Virus record (IMG/VR): IMGVR_UViG_3300037041_002188
Coordinates: 1-54,320 of that record
Strand: one strand, 5' to 3'
Length of the DNA: 54,320 bases
From: a virus
Numbering within the stretch: position 1 is the first letter of the stretch; every line of letters starts with the position of its first letter. The notes under the pieces are model-generated. The model was not told where the DNA came from and searched no databases. It worked only from the letters and a program-made list of their open reading frames with translations. A program made the translations under genes and the position numbers. Positions 42,096-51,171 of the stretch are shown in pieces.

Positions 42096-43214
42096 TTAGA
42101 ACTTGCGACCTTTTACGATTGCTCTTGGATTAACTATACACATGCCTTCAATTTGTTCGAGAAAGAACCCTCGTTCTGGGCGACCTAGAAGGTGTAGATT
42201 GATCGGTGCTGTTGCAAGATCTTTTCTACGAGTAATAGCACCGAGGTTCGGTGGTGCGCCTAAGAAATATACTTCACCCGGATCAAGAACCTTTAATGTT
42301 TCGTATCTGAAACCGTCGGTATGAATTTGGGTTCCTAAAATATTTCCAAGGTAACCATTCGATACGATCTCATGCTTAGAGACCGGATCAAACCAAGTGC
42401 TAAACTCTGTGTCTGCAATGATATCTGGCCACAGGTCGAAAGCAATAATCGCCATGTGAACAGGAATGCCCCAACGCATTACTTGGTTCTGCATACTTGC
42501 ATATACAGTAGGAGTAAATGTGTTGAAAAGGAAACTGTCATTGTACACTGTGTGAGAAGCATCAACTAAACGCTTCCAAACAAGGTCTTGCTGACGTTGA
42601 ATTTGCTCAAGGCCATCTTGAAACTTGTCGTCAAGTAAGTCACCACTTGCTTGCTCAATTTCAGCATCCTCAATCAAAATACGACCTACAAGGTAATACT
42701 CAGGTGGGTAAACATAAAATTGACGAACTTGTGAAGCAACAACTTCTGGGTTACGTGTAGCGAAGAAAGCGATAACATCTTTTTTACGAATTCTGATGCG
42801 ACCAACTTCACCTTTAGAGAGAGGTTTGTGAATAAGAGTCTTAGCTGCGAAAGCCTCACGACCCATAGTTTCAAAAACTTCATCACCAATTACTTCACCA
42901 AGAGCTTGCCATGCTTGACCGTCTTTGTCTTGAACAGCAGCAGTTACCAACTCAGAACGTCTTTGCAGAATTTCTGTTTGATTAACCATTTGCTTTTCGT
43001 ACTGACCACCGGTTACTGCTTTTTGAAGAGCAGAAATAGCATTGATAAGTTCTTTTTTAGAACCAGCGTTGATGTCACCTTCATTGCTTGATAGACGGGA
43101 ATTAGCATAAGCTAACTTTCCGCTTCGGGTGAAGTATGGCGTAGGGCCATCACCCATTTCGTTTTGGGTCTTTGCATGGACCCAAACCTTTTTACCTGTA
43201 TATGGATTACTCAT
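42096..43214 (-). CDS. Major capsid protein (probable)
   Basis: A 372-residue protein with the look of an HK97-fold capsid subunit: an N-terminal arm with charged helices (SKKELINAISALQKAV), then an alpha/beta body with FETMGREAFAAKTLIHKPL, RIRIRKKDVIAFFATR, FYVYPPEYYLVGRILIEDA, IIAFDLWPDII and LDPGEVYFLGAPPNLGAITRR. The last segment resembles capsid P-domain strands in large phages. Length, strong translation signals (AAAGG before the ATG) and its own terminator suit a highly expressed structural gene. Notably it is on the opposite strand from terL and portal. Confidence 0.75.
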   Translation of the reverse strand: MSNPYTGKKVWVHAKTQNEMGDGPTPYFTRSGKLAYANSRLSSNEGDINAGSKKELINAISALQKAVTGGQYEKQMVNQTEILQRRSELVTAAVQDKDGQAWQALGEVIGDEVFETMGREAFAAKTLIHKPLSKGEVGRIRIRKKDVIAFFATRNPEVVASQVRQFYVYPPEYYLVGRILIEDAEIEQASGDLLDDKFQDGLEQIQRQQDLVWKRLVDASHTVYNDSFLFNTFTPTVYASMQNQVMRWGIPVHMAIIAFDLWPDIIADTEFSTWFDPVSKHEIVSNGYLGNILGTQIHTDGFRYETLKVLDPGEVYFLGAPPNLGAITRRKDLATAPINLHLLGRPERGFFLEQIEGMCIVNPRAIVKGRKF

Positions 43215-43531
43215 TGTAATTAACCTTTATTTATACATTTATAGTTTATTGCTCTATTACTGTTATAGTCTTTCGGGCTTATTCATTTTTAATATGACTG
43301 CAAAATATAGACTGTGGTGGTCATGCCCTCATGAACCGTTAGTATTAATATAAGAGTGTTTTCATTTTTTTTATTTTTAGGGTTATGTTGTGTATGTAAG
43401 GGAGCAACACAGAGAGTTTGATTATTGTATTAGTTTTAATAAAATAATTTGACGCAAACTATATAGATGCTGTAGAGAAATTTCATTTTCGAGGTTATAG
43501 TTGTCTTATAATGTTTTTGTGAGGTAAATAT
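43215..43531. other. 317-nt divergent intergenic region
   Basis: Lies between the minus-strand capsid gene and the plus-strand gene at 43532. On the minus strand TATAAATA sits just upstream of the capsid ribosome site, like a T4-type late promoter, but it is a single case. On the plus strand TATAAT at 43507-43512 lies before the 43532 gene. No gene is visible inside. Confidence 0.4.
43507..43512 (+). promoter_or_regulatory. Candidate -10 element
   Basis: A perfect TATAAT 20 nt before the ATG at 43532; the -35 region (CATTTT) is poor. It would leave a leader of about 13 nt containing GAGGTAA. Confidence 0.3.
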
Positions 43532-43834
43532 ATGGATACTAAAAAGGGCCGAGACTATAAGGGATATTCAAAAAAGGGGTTACTTATGGGTGTACTAAGT
43601 AGGCTGGTTGAAGCTGATACAAATCCTGCTATAGACAAATTTGTTCAGGAGCAATTTGAGCAATTGATGAAAAGTCCAAAGTTCCACGAGTTAATTGAAA
43701 GAGTTTCGTATCAGAGTGACATGCCAAAGGACAAGGCATTAAAAACTGTAATGGAGAAGATCGCTAGTCATGCCGATGATATTAAAAAATCTAAAAAGAA
43801 ATCAGCCGCACAGTTGGAGTTAATACTTCGCTAA
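43532..43834 (+). CDS. Hypothetical protein
   Basis: A 100-residue basic helical protein with GAGGT before the ATG. No family recognised. Its end overlaps the convergent amidase gene by 15 nt. Confidence 0.68.
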   Translation: MDTKKGRDYKGYSKKGLLMGVLSRLVEADTNPAIDKFVQEQFEQLMKSPKFHELIERVSYQSDMPKDKALKTVMEKIASHADDIKKSKKKSAAQLELILR

Positions 43835-44485
43835 TTTGGGATGATTGCAATAAATTATCTCCCCTACCTTTAATAGAACATCTGGATCAAAATAGTAATT
43901 GTTAGCAATTTGTCTAGGGATGAAGTTCGAGTTATCTACAACATCTTTAAACACATTATATACCATCTCAGTACAGTAGATCTCATTTACGCTATTATCT
44001 AATCTTTCTTCCCAATCATACTTGATTTGACCTGCTCTGTTTTTGAGATCCTCAATTCTTGTCTGAATTGTTTCATCACTACTAGGCTTAACAGGGATCT
44101 TTACAATAGCTAAGTAGTCTACTTCTTTTAGGTGGGCCAGTAGAGATTGGTATTGGAACCCTGCGTGGTTAACATGCATAGCTTTGGTGTTCCTATCCCC
44201 ATCCAAAAACACAAGCCCACCGTGGCTAAAAAACCCCTCTTGGTTGTGTGTAGTGCGTACAAGTAGTTTAATCATGAGAGATGAGAGTGTACGACTATCT
44301 GTGGATATGAATGCATAGTACTGGTTAGGCTCAAGCCTATCTATAATAGTAAAGTAATCATCAATAGGAAATGCAAGATATCCGAAGGGTCGGATATTAG
44401 TTACCGCACATATCTTTCCCATTTTTTTCCAGAATTTTGTAGTTAGGAACCAATGAACAAATTTCCCTAATAGGTAGTTAAACAT
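43820..44485 (-). CDS. Permuted papain-fold (NlpC/P60-like) amidase, copy 2
   Basis: A 221-residue relative of the protein at 24007..24639 and the clearer of the two. The His block is EGFFSHGGLVFLDG, followed by NHAGFQYQSLLAHLKEVDYL, AIVKIPVKP, and the Cys block NEIYCTEMVYNVF. The order His then Cys fits the permuted YiiX/DUF830 branch of NlpC/P60 enzymes. AAGGAT precedes the ATG. It lies downstream of the RmlD-like gene pair on the minus strand. Substrate unknown. Confidence 0.7.
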   Translation of the reverse strand: MFNYLLGKFVHWFLTTKFWKKMGKICAVTNIRPFGYLAFPIDDYFTIIDRLEPNQYYAFISTDSRTLSSLMIKLLVRTTHNQEGFFSHGGLVFLDGDRNTKAMHVNHAGFQYQSLLAHLKEVDYLAIVKIPVKPSSDETIQTRIEDLKNRAGQIKYDWEERLDNSVNEIYCTEMVYNVFKDVVDNSNFIPRQIANNYYFDPDVLLKVGEIIYCNHPKLAKY

Positions 44486-44507
44486 GGTTGATCCTTTATT
44501 GATGTTG

Positions 44508-44873
44508 TTAAAAACAACTCAAAACCCTCAACTGACGAATAACATCTCTATATTCATCTACAGTTGAAGGTCTTTCAAAAAAGCACCTTTGGTTTAATTT
44601 TCTAAATAAAATTTGATTGCTTAATACTTGTGCATTGAATTTTTTGGCAATACTATCACAATTTTCAAGGGTAGGTTTCCACGCTAAATCTTGTAGCCAA
44701 AGAATTTTTTTTCTAGATTCTTTGACGGTCGCTTGGGTGTTTACTATTTCATTAAGTGTATATGGTTTACCACGATATATAACGGCATCACCTGTTTGTG
44801 GTGTCCAAAAATTTATTAGATACTTCTCTGCATCTGTCAGGTATATATGTGGCTCGGCTTTCAAATTTTTCAT
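44508..44873 (-). CDS. Hypothetical protein
   Basis: A 121-residue protein with no recognised motif. Its start overlaps the stop of the RmlD-like gene (ATGA), so the two are translationally coupled, and the amidase gene follows 22 nt later. It may assist one of these neighbours. Confidence 0.68.
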   Translation of the reverse strand: MKNLKAEPHIYLTDAEKYLINFWTPQTGDAVIYRGKPYTLNEIVNTQATVKESRKKILWLQDLAWKPTLENCDSIAKKFNAQVLSNQILFRKLNQRCFFERPSTVDEYRDVIRQLRVLSCF

Positions 44874-45661
44874 ACAATAATCTTATTTAAAATTTCTCGC
44901 CATTCGCTTTCTCTCTCTTTCCATAAATCTAACCATGTGACGTTTTCTTTGACTGGCAAATTACATTGAATTTTTGATATGAGGGGTCTACTGGAATCGA
45001 CACCTGCATGTTTTATGATGCACTCCAAGATAAGAGAACCCCATCCATATACCGGGGTACTATCGAGAGGGGCCACATTGTAAAGTGTAGTTTTTGCATA
45101 ATCTATATCGTTCAGATTATCTAATATAATTTTAGCTAACCAATCTGTCGGTGTTGGTGTTATTTGATTTGCTGGTAAAGAAATTTCATTTTTTAAAGAA
45201 TTCTTTTTTAGTTTATAGGGAAAACATTTTTGCGGTTTATGTGTGCCATATAGGCTACCTATTCGATAAATGAAAGTTTTAGGTCTTTGTAATAAAAATA
45301 ATGCCTGTTCCATTGTATCTTTACTCACAGCATACAAGCTCATATTAGCTTCTTTTTCTACAACATAATCTGTAGAAAATGTGTGCAGTGTAGTGCTGCT
45401 GTGTAGATTTTGAGCTAATTCCATAGGTAGTTTTATATGAAGATCAACAAAAGGTATAAAGTTAGCTTTAGCTTGCTCTACAGATCCTGCACCTACTGTT
45501 ACCCATACATGATCGGGTATCTCATCATAGATTGATTGAAGGCTCGTAGGATACCGCCAACCATTGCTTACAGAGAAAATCTTTATATCGTGACCACGTT
45601 TTAATAACTCTGTTGCAATACTATTCCCAAGGTTTCCATTTCCGACTATAACGTGTTTCAT
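44870..45661 (-). CDS. RmlD-like NAD(P)-dependent sugar reductase/epimerase
   Basis: A 263-residue SDR-type protein. HVIVGNGNLGNSIATEL is the dinucleotide-binding loop; TLHTFSTDYVVE and SLYAVSKDTMEQAL give the Thr/Ser and YxxxK catalytic residues; FIYRIGSLYG is the usual next strand. The pattern is like dTDP-4-dehydrorhamnose reductase (RmlD) and related sugar-nucleotide enzymes. Together with the UXS-like enzyme at 17888 it points to phage-driven glycan or nucleotide-sugar chemistry. GAGGT precedes the ATG. Confidence 0.75.
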   Translation of the reverse strand: MKHVIVGNGNLGNSIATELLKRGHDIKIFSVSNGWRYPTSLQSIYDEIPDHVWVTVGAGSVEQAKANFIPFVDLHIKLPMELAQNLHSSTTLHTFSTDYVVEKEANMSLYAVSKDTMEQALFLLQRPKTFIYRIGSLYGTHKPQKCFPYKLKKNSLKNEISLPANQITPTPTDWLAKIILDNLNDIDYAKTTLYNVAPLDSTPVYGWGSLILECIIKHAGVDSSRPLISKIQCNLPVKENVTWLDLWKERESEWREILNKIIV

Positions 45662-45677
45662 CTTATAACCTCATTGT

Positions 45678-48509
45678 TTAGACAACCGTTTTTAATTTCT
45701 CTTTGATAACCCTAAGTTCTTCTTTGTTAAAATTCCATTTCAAGAGTGATCCCCAACTTAACCCTATTTCGAAATCGACTTCAAGGGGTAAATTAAAATT
45801 GATATCGAAAACCTCTGCCATATAGTCCATAACTCCTGTTGTGAACCAATAATCAGCTTGCTCTAATGCTTCTTCAAGATCATTATATGGGACTTGAAAT
45901 ACACAGGAGTCATGCACAGCATTACAGATCTTCCAGAGTTTATTATAGTCTCGGATATATTTGTTAAAGAGAGCACCACCGCACATACCATAATCACTAG
46001 CTACCCCTTGAATGGGGCTGTTAACACTTTGGCGTAGTGCGGAGCCTATTTCGCCTTTGTAATCAGATGGCACTAGATTGTCTGAAAAATTCCCTTGGGC
46101 ATCCTTAAATAAATTAAATATAGGAAATCTTCTTCTTCTTCCGTTAGCTGTTTCAACATATCCATATTGTTGAGCCATCCGTTCCGTTTTTCTTTTCCAT
46201 TGGGCTATTTGTGGGTATCGTTCATAGAATAGATTAAACCACCTATCTACTTCTTCTATTGATTTATTCATAGACTCTGCGACAGCTTTGATACTGCTAC
46301 CATAAAGGATGGCAAAAATAACAGCTTTACTTATTTGCCTCTCATCTTTAGTTACATTTTCTAGGGGTTTATCAAATACCATACTAGCTGTTTGCTTATG
46401 TATATCTCCATATGTTTCTGCTTTTAACAAAAGTTCTTCACTTGGGTTTAATCTATATTCTTCCATATATTGTTTGCCTTGCTTGATAGCTTTGGCAAGG
46501 TTATCGTCCTGTGCAAGTATCCCCACCCAACGTATCTCATTCGCTTTGTAGTCTAGTTGGACAAGGTAATGACCGGGTAGTGCTCTAAAGATATCTTTAA
46601 TAGATTTCTTAGCTGGTGTATCACTACGAGGTATGTTTTGTAAGTTAGGGTCATCCGAAGATGCTCTACCTGTAACAGTCCCAATTAAATTAAAGTTGGG
46701 TCTTATACAACAATCAGTATTAGAATCTAATGTTTCTTTTTGAGGATCAATTCTATCATATAGAGTAGTGACAAATGTATCATAGAGATGTCTCATACTC
46801 GACCATTCCATATAATGCTTTACTAAAGGGTGGTCTTTATGTGTTTTCTGCCAGTCTTTGTCTACAGAGGCTAATCCTGATTTCCCTATCTTACCTGTCG
46901 GGAGTCCACAGACATTGAAGAAAAGAGCTTGGGGGTGTCCTTGTTTTGAAAAATCAAATACCCATGGTTTTTTACCGAGGATATTCAATCTAGGATTCTT
47001 TTGTGTTAGTAGTAGTTCATTTGCTCTTTGTGCTTCAGGGATATTCTTTAAATCAGCAACAATATCATCAATAGCCTTGAGCATTAAAGAATCTCGTTGA
47101 GTAAGTTTTTTTAGATTATCCTTATCTACATAAAAGCCATTTTGTTCGATATTACTAAATAATAGTATGAGTGGGGTATAATGGTAGTACATCAGATTCA
47201 AAAACTGTCGGATAAAGTTCTGTTCTTTCGCATCCTCAATTAAAGACAACCCTAATCTCTTTGTTACGATGGTATCCATACCACCGTACTCAGCTAGTTG
47301 TTGTAAGTCCAATTGATAAAGATTTCCCTCACTTCGTACATCAAGTATTCCTTTATTATATCCATCGAAATTCAGGTAGTCTAAAGCAAGTTGTTTCAAA
47401 CTAAAAATGCCGTATTTAAAATCAGCGACTCTCTCAGCCCTGTTTTCATCTAACATAAAAGCACCTACCATGGTATCAAACATAGGTGCAGATAGGAGAG
47501 GGGTACCTATAACAGATGAAAGAACATTGCATTCAAATTTAAGGTTGTGACCTATCCAAGATCTAATTTTATTTGGGTGTCTAAATAGGTCATAGAGATG
47601 TGTTCGCAATATTTCGATTTCATCTGGCAGAAAAGGGCTATCTTTATGGTTATACGGGATAACAGTGCTGCTGTTAAGCGTTTCACTAAACTGAAGTGTT
47701 GCTATTTTATTACCGTATCGTTTGTTTAGGTTATGTGTTTCAATGTCAAATGAAATATCATTGTGTGTATTTTTCAGGGATTCAATATACTCGATGGCTT
47801 CATTGAGATTCTTTACTACGTAAATTTGGCTTGCTAGGTTGTTGTCAGGTTCAAAAATTTTATTTGATAAAACCGCTTTTAATTGTTTTTGCCAACTTTT
47901 TTTACTTGATGGATTTTTTAACACAGAGGTTATGCTCGGTAGAAATCTTACCGTACATCCTGAGTAATCTCGATAAGAGTTTTGAAGTTGGAGCATACTC
48001 TTTTTTTCATTTGGTATGAGGGCTTCTTTTACAGCATTCCCTAAAAATATTAAAAGTTTAGGCCGTAGTTTTTGGATGTCATTATTTAGAAATTTCAGAC
48101 AATTTTCTAAAATGGATTTTTTTTGTGGGTGATTATTTAGTGGTTGAGATTTTAACCAACGTAATTCCTTCTCAGGAAGGTTTTTAACTAATGTATCTGG
48201 CTGGTTTGCATAATATTTTGACTTACTTAAATCAACAGGCCAACCTCGTACAAGGTAGGTATAGGCAATGCTTTTGTCTGGACATACTTCTTGAAGAACA
48301 TCATCCAGTAATTTTTTTTCAGGGCCAATAAATGCTAAGGGGTTTAACATTTCTTTACTCGAAGGAGAGTCTGAAATAAACATCACATCCACAGGGTCGG
48401 CAGTAGTATGAAAAATACTTCTGTCAATTCTTGTTGCTGTTCGATTACATGAATTATTTAACGGGCAGTTGTATATGTCACAATGAACATATGATCTTTC
48501 CAGAACCAT
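45678..48509 (-). CDS. DNA polymerase A with N-terminal UDG-like domain
   Basis: A 943-residue replicative polymerase. Residues 1-215 resemble the uracil-DNA glycosylase superfamily (FISDSPSSKE, YTYLVRGWP, KLLIFLGNAV), with Cys at 10, 15, 21 and 137 that could hold an iron-sulfur cluster, but the catalytic motifs are altered. Residues about 230-420 are a DEDD 3'-5' exonuclease (ISFDIETHN, WIGHNLKFE, YGGMDTIVTKR). Residues about 520-943 are the family A polymerase: TGRASSDDPNLQNIP, motif A QLDYKANEIRWV, motif B RQISKAVIFAILYGSS, motif C AVHDSCVF. Motif C has Ser where Glu is usual (HDE). AGGGA precedes the ATG. Confidence 0.93.
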   Translation of the reverse strand: MVLERSYVHCDIYNCPLNNSCNRTATRIDRSIFHTTADPVDVMFISDSPSSKEMLNPLAFIGPEKKLLDDVLQEVCPDKSIAYTYLVRGWPVDLSKSKYYANQPDTLVKNLPEKELRWLKSQPLNNHPQKKSILENCLKFLNNDIQKLRPKLLIFLGNAVKEALIPNEKKSMLQLQNSYRDYSGCTVRFLPSITSVLKNPSSKKSWQKQLKAVLSNKIFEPDNNLASQIYVVKNLNEAIEYIESLKNTHNDISFDIETHNLNKRYGNKIATLQFSETLNSSTVIPYNHKDSPFLPDEIEILRTHLYDLFRHPNKIRSWIGHNLKFECNVLSSVIGTPLLSAPMFDTMVGAFMLDENRAERVADFKYGIFSLKQLALDYLNFDGYNKGILDVRSEGNLYQLDLQQLAEYGGMDTIVTKRLGLSLIEDAKEQNFIRQFLNLMYYHYTPLILLFSNIEQNGFYVDKDNLKKLTQRDSLMLKAIDDIVADLKNIPEAQRANELLLTQKNPRLNILGKKPWVFDFSKQGHPQALFFNVCGLPTGKIGKSGLASVDKDWQKTHKDHPLVKHYMEWSSMRHLYDTFVTTLYDRIDPQKETLDSNTDCCIRPNFNLIGTVTGRASSDDPNLQNIPRSDTPAKKSIKDIFRALPGHYLVQLDYKANEIRWVGILAQDDNLAKAIKQGKQYMEEYRLNPSEELLLKAETYGDIHKQTASMVFDKPLENVTKDERQISKAVIFAILYGSSIKAVAESMNKSIEEVDRWFNLFYERYPQIAQWKRKTERMAQQYGYVETANGRRRRFPIFNLFKDAQGNFSDNLVPSDYKGEIGSALRQSVNSPIQGVASDYGMCGGALFNKYIRDYNKLWKICNAVHDSCVFQVPYNDLEEALEQADYWFTTGVMDYMAEVFDINFNLPLEVDFEIGLSWGSLLKWNFNKEELRVIKEKLKTVV

Positions 48510-48657
48510 ATAGCATCCCTGTATTCAAGTTTAAAGCTAACTTAGATTACCATTCTTTCTCACAAAAAAACAAAAAAATCAAAATCATTATTATTTTAAT
48601 AGCATCGAGGTCATGAAGGTGGATGACCTAGTCAGTTCTCGATCCACGATTTTTTGA

Positions 48658-50736
48658 ATGTTAGCGAAACGGGAACAACATGGTGAAAGGGACATAGTGT
48701 CTCACAAGATAATTTCATGGTGGAAATATAACCCACTATTACAAAAACCCACATCACTGAATCCTGTTGTGCCTTGGGGTTGGTATTGGTACTACGGTCC
48801 AGACCCGGCATCAGGTTGTAGTTATGGTCAATATCATGATGATGAGTATGATTTTGATATGATTACAGCTAAAGATCAGATTGTCTATTCACCTGCAACG
48901 GGTAAACCGATGCAATTTGTAGACATGGTTCCAAAAGAAGAATTTGATGAAAAACTTTCTAAGGTAACTGGAAAGCAATTCGCTGGCTGTAAAGCCACAT
49001 GTACTTCTTGTAAAGCCGAATCAGTATCTGATTATGATTTATCTGAACTTGATGAAGTGCATTGTGTGAAATGCGGTGACGAGTGTGAAATTTCTACTAT
49101 GGATAAAAACACAATTAAAGGGGCAAAGACCATGACTAAAGAGAATGCTACAGAACAAAGAGTACAAAATTTAAAACGCAGGATTAGAGCTAATATTCTT
49201 AAGAAAAGAAAATCTGAAGCTGCCAACGAAAAAAGAGTTCAATTAGAAGATGAACTACGCAAAAAAAGAGCATTAGCAAATAAACTGCGAAACAATAAAA
49301 AAATCAAAGCAGAAGAGGAAGCTAAAAAAGAAGATGATGAGGATGAGTTAATTTCCTTAGACACAATCATGGAAGCTATGGAAGATGAAGAAGCTCCTGC
49401 TGAAGAACTTTCTGATGAATCTCTCTTAGAGGGTGAAGAAGAGGAAGTTTGTGAGGATGATGAAGTCTGTGCTGAAGATGAGAGTGCAGAACCTGCTGAA
49501 GATGAAGAATTAGATTTCAGCGACGAGTCAGAAGAAGCTCCTGAACTTGAATTAGATGTTGAAGATAATGGCGAAGAAGTGGAATTAGATGTAGATTTAG
49601 AGGGCGGTGAGCCTAACGCTGATAGCGATGAATATTATGACTTAGACATGGTATTGTCGATGATTAATAAGAAAGCTAAAGCAGCTAAAGCCAAACCCAA
49701 GGCAAAGGCGAAAGTCAAAGCTAAGAAAAAAGTAAAAGCTGAAGAAGAGTTGGCAGATAAGGTAGAAGAAGAAGCTGTTGATGATGAAGCTGCTCTTGAG
49801 AATGAAGAAAAAGATAAAGAGAACGAGAAAGAAGTTTCGTTATTAGACGAGTCTTGTGATGGTGAGCCTTGTGATAAGGAAGAACCAGTAGCACCTAAAG
49901 AAGAATTAGAGGCTATGAAGTTTGAACCTCTTGCTGCGTTAGCACATCTTAAAGATCTTCGCAAAGAAGATATTGACATGACTCTTTATAATGAAGAGAG
50001 TGCAAACCCTACGTGGAATGTCACTGTAGCTGGTATCCCAACAGCACGAATTGAACTCAGAAAACAGTCTGCTGCTGATGAAATCAGGGCTGTATTTTGC
50101 AGTGAAGATTATGCTAAGGACTTAATGGTTCATTGTGAGAAAACCGGTTTTATTCAAACAATGAATAAAGTTAAAGCAGAGTTCTGGTCTAACTATACAA
50201 GCAACAAGAAAATTGCAAATCGTTTCAAACAAGAAGCAAAAGCATCTTTTGAAAATGATCGCAAAAGATTACTTGCTTCTTATCGACAAGAGTACAGAAA
50301 CTGCATTAACATTGTTTCTGCTGGAATGAGCAAAAACTTTTATCCTGACATGGGCAATGCACTCAAAGAAAATCTTTTTGCTAACCTGCGTACTGTCGGC
50401 TTGCCAGAGCAAACAGCTATTTCGGTTGTAGAAAAATCTTTTGCTGAAGGTTCTGCACAATACTTTGAGGCTTTATTTGAAAAAGCAGAAGAGTATATGA
50501 ACTTGACTCCAGATTCTCGTAAAGAAATTGCTGCCGCTATTTCTCATGGATCTCACTTAGAGCATACTGCTTCTTTGCATGAAGTAGCACCTGCTACACT
50601 AGGTGACAGAGTAGCACAAGCAAGCACTATTGCTAATACATTCAACGGAGCACCTTCAATGCGTGTTTCGAATGATGTTGTATTAGATAGCAATGCTTAC
50701 AAAGCACAACTCCGAAGCGTATGGCGTAACCGTTAA
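48658..50736 (+). CDS. Long acidic virion-like protein (scaffold candidate)
   Basis: A 692-residue protein in distinct parts. Residues 1-90 are aromatic-rich (WGWYWYYGPDPASG); residues about 110-145 have four Cys in CTSCKAES and VHCVKCGDEC, a zinc ribbon; residues about 160-220 are basic and helical; residues 235-330 are extremely acidic (long Glu/Asp runs); residues about 340-365 alternate Lys-Ala (KAKAKPKAKAKVKAKKK); then a second acidic part and a folded helical C-terminal domain from about 430. Such charge blocks are typical of capsid scaffolds and core proteins. A terminator follows. The ATG has no clear ribosome site, and an in-frame stop lies directly before it. Confidence 0.7.
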   Translation: MLAKREQHGERDIVSHKIISWWKYNPLLQKPTSLNPVVPWGWYWYYGPDPASGCSYGQYHDDEYDFDMITAKDQIVYSPATGKPMQFVDMVPKEEFDEKLSKVTGKQFAGCKATCTSCKAESVSDYDLSELDEVHCVKCGDECEISTMDKNTIKGAKTMTKENATEQRVQNLKRRIRANILKKRKSEAANEKRVQLEDELRKKRALANKLRNNKKIKAEEEAKKEDDEDELISLDTIMEAMEDEEAPAEELSDESLLEGEEEEVCEDDEVCAEDESAEPAEDEELDFSDESEEAPELELDVEDNGEEVELDVDLEGGEPNADSDEYYDLDMVLSMINKKAKAAKAKPKAKAKVKAKKKVKAEEELADKVEEEAVDDEAALENEEKDKENEKEVSLLDESCDGEPCDKEEPVAPKEELEAMKFEPLAALAHLKDLRKEDIDMTLYNEESANPTWNVTVAGIPTARIELRKQSAADEIRAVFCSEDYAKDLMVHCEKTGFIQTMNKVKAEFWSNYTSNKKIANRFKQEAKASFENDRKRLLASYRQEYRNCINIVSAGMSKNFYPDMGNALKENLFANLRTVGLPEQTAISVVEKSFAEGSAQYFEALFEKAEEYMNLTPDSRKEIAAAISHGSHLEHTASLHEVAPATLGDRVAQASTIANTFNGAPSMRVSNDVVLDSNAYKAQLRSVWRNR

Positions 50737-50744
50737 TCTAACGG

Positions 50745-50772
50745 GAAGGGGGTTCTAAAACCCCCTTTTTTT
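50745..50772 (+). terminator. Intrinsic terminator
   Basis: AAGGGGGTT-ctaa-AACCCCCTTTTTTT forms a strong stem and T-run directly after the acidic protein gene. Confidence 0.9.
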
Positions 50773-50785
50773 ATTCCCCTCAATG

Positions 50786-50794
50786 TGATATACT
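50786..50794 (+). promoter_or_regulatory. Candidate extended -10 promoter
   Basis: TGATATACT is an extended -10 element located just after the terminator and 38 nt before the HIRAN gene. No -35 is needed for this class. Confidence 0.4.
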
Positions 50795-50832
50795 TTTCAA
50801 TTCAAACGTAAAACTAATACTTTGAGGTTGTT

Positions 50833-51171
50833 ATGCCTATGCCTACTATACCTGTTCTTTCAATTGTTGGTTTGAATATTGAGAATATGACAAAGGATTA
50901 TATAAAGCAGTTGATGCATGATGTGTTGTCAAAAAAAACCCTTCCGTTATCAATAAAAATTTTACAAGACCCTACAAATAAGTTTGATCCTAATGCTATC
51001 AAAGTTTTTATTAATGAATATCCTGTAGGTTTCATAGCTAAAAGCGACCAAGTTTTTTTTAATTTCGATTACTATGTAAGCTATTCAGGACATATTGTAT
51101 CGTGGGGTGTACTGAAGGATACTTCTGTGTATGTGTATCTTCAGCCAATAGGAGTTCCTAAAAATGGATGA
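50833..51171 (+). CDS. HIRAN-domain protein
   Basis: A 112-residue protein that is essentially one HIRAN domain: the core ILQDPTNKFDPNAIKVF followed by EYPVGFIAKSDQ is diagnostic. HIRAN domains bind 3' ends of single-stranded DNA (as in HLTF) and appear alone in phages and mobile elements. It is likely to act at stalled forks or DNA ends. The next gene overlaps it by 8 nt. Confidence 0.85.
   Translation: MPMPTIPVLSIVGLNIENMTKDYIKQLMHDVLSKKTLPLSIKILQDPTNKFDPNAIKVFINEYPVGFIAKSDQVFFNFDYYVSYSGHIVSWGVLKDTSVYVYLQPIGVPKNG

Noticed and set aside
43215-43240. TATAAATA just upstream of the capsid gene, like a T4 late promoter
   Set aside because: Only one clear case was seen in front of a probable late gene; in an AT-rich genome this octamer is expected by chance, so it is not claimed as a promoter class.
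48640-48660. Programmed frameshift at the T-run before the acidic protein
   Set aside because: Shifting by one base in either direction meets a stop soon after, so frameshifting would not extend the protein; only stop read-through or reinitiation stays possible.
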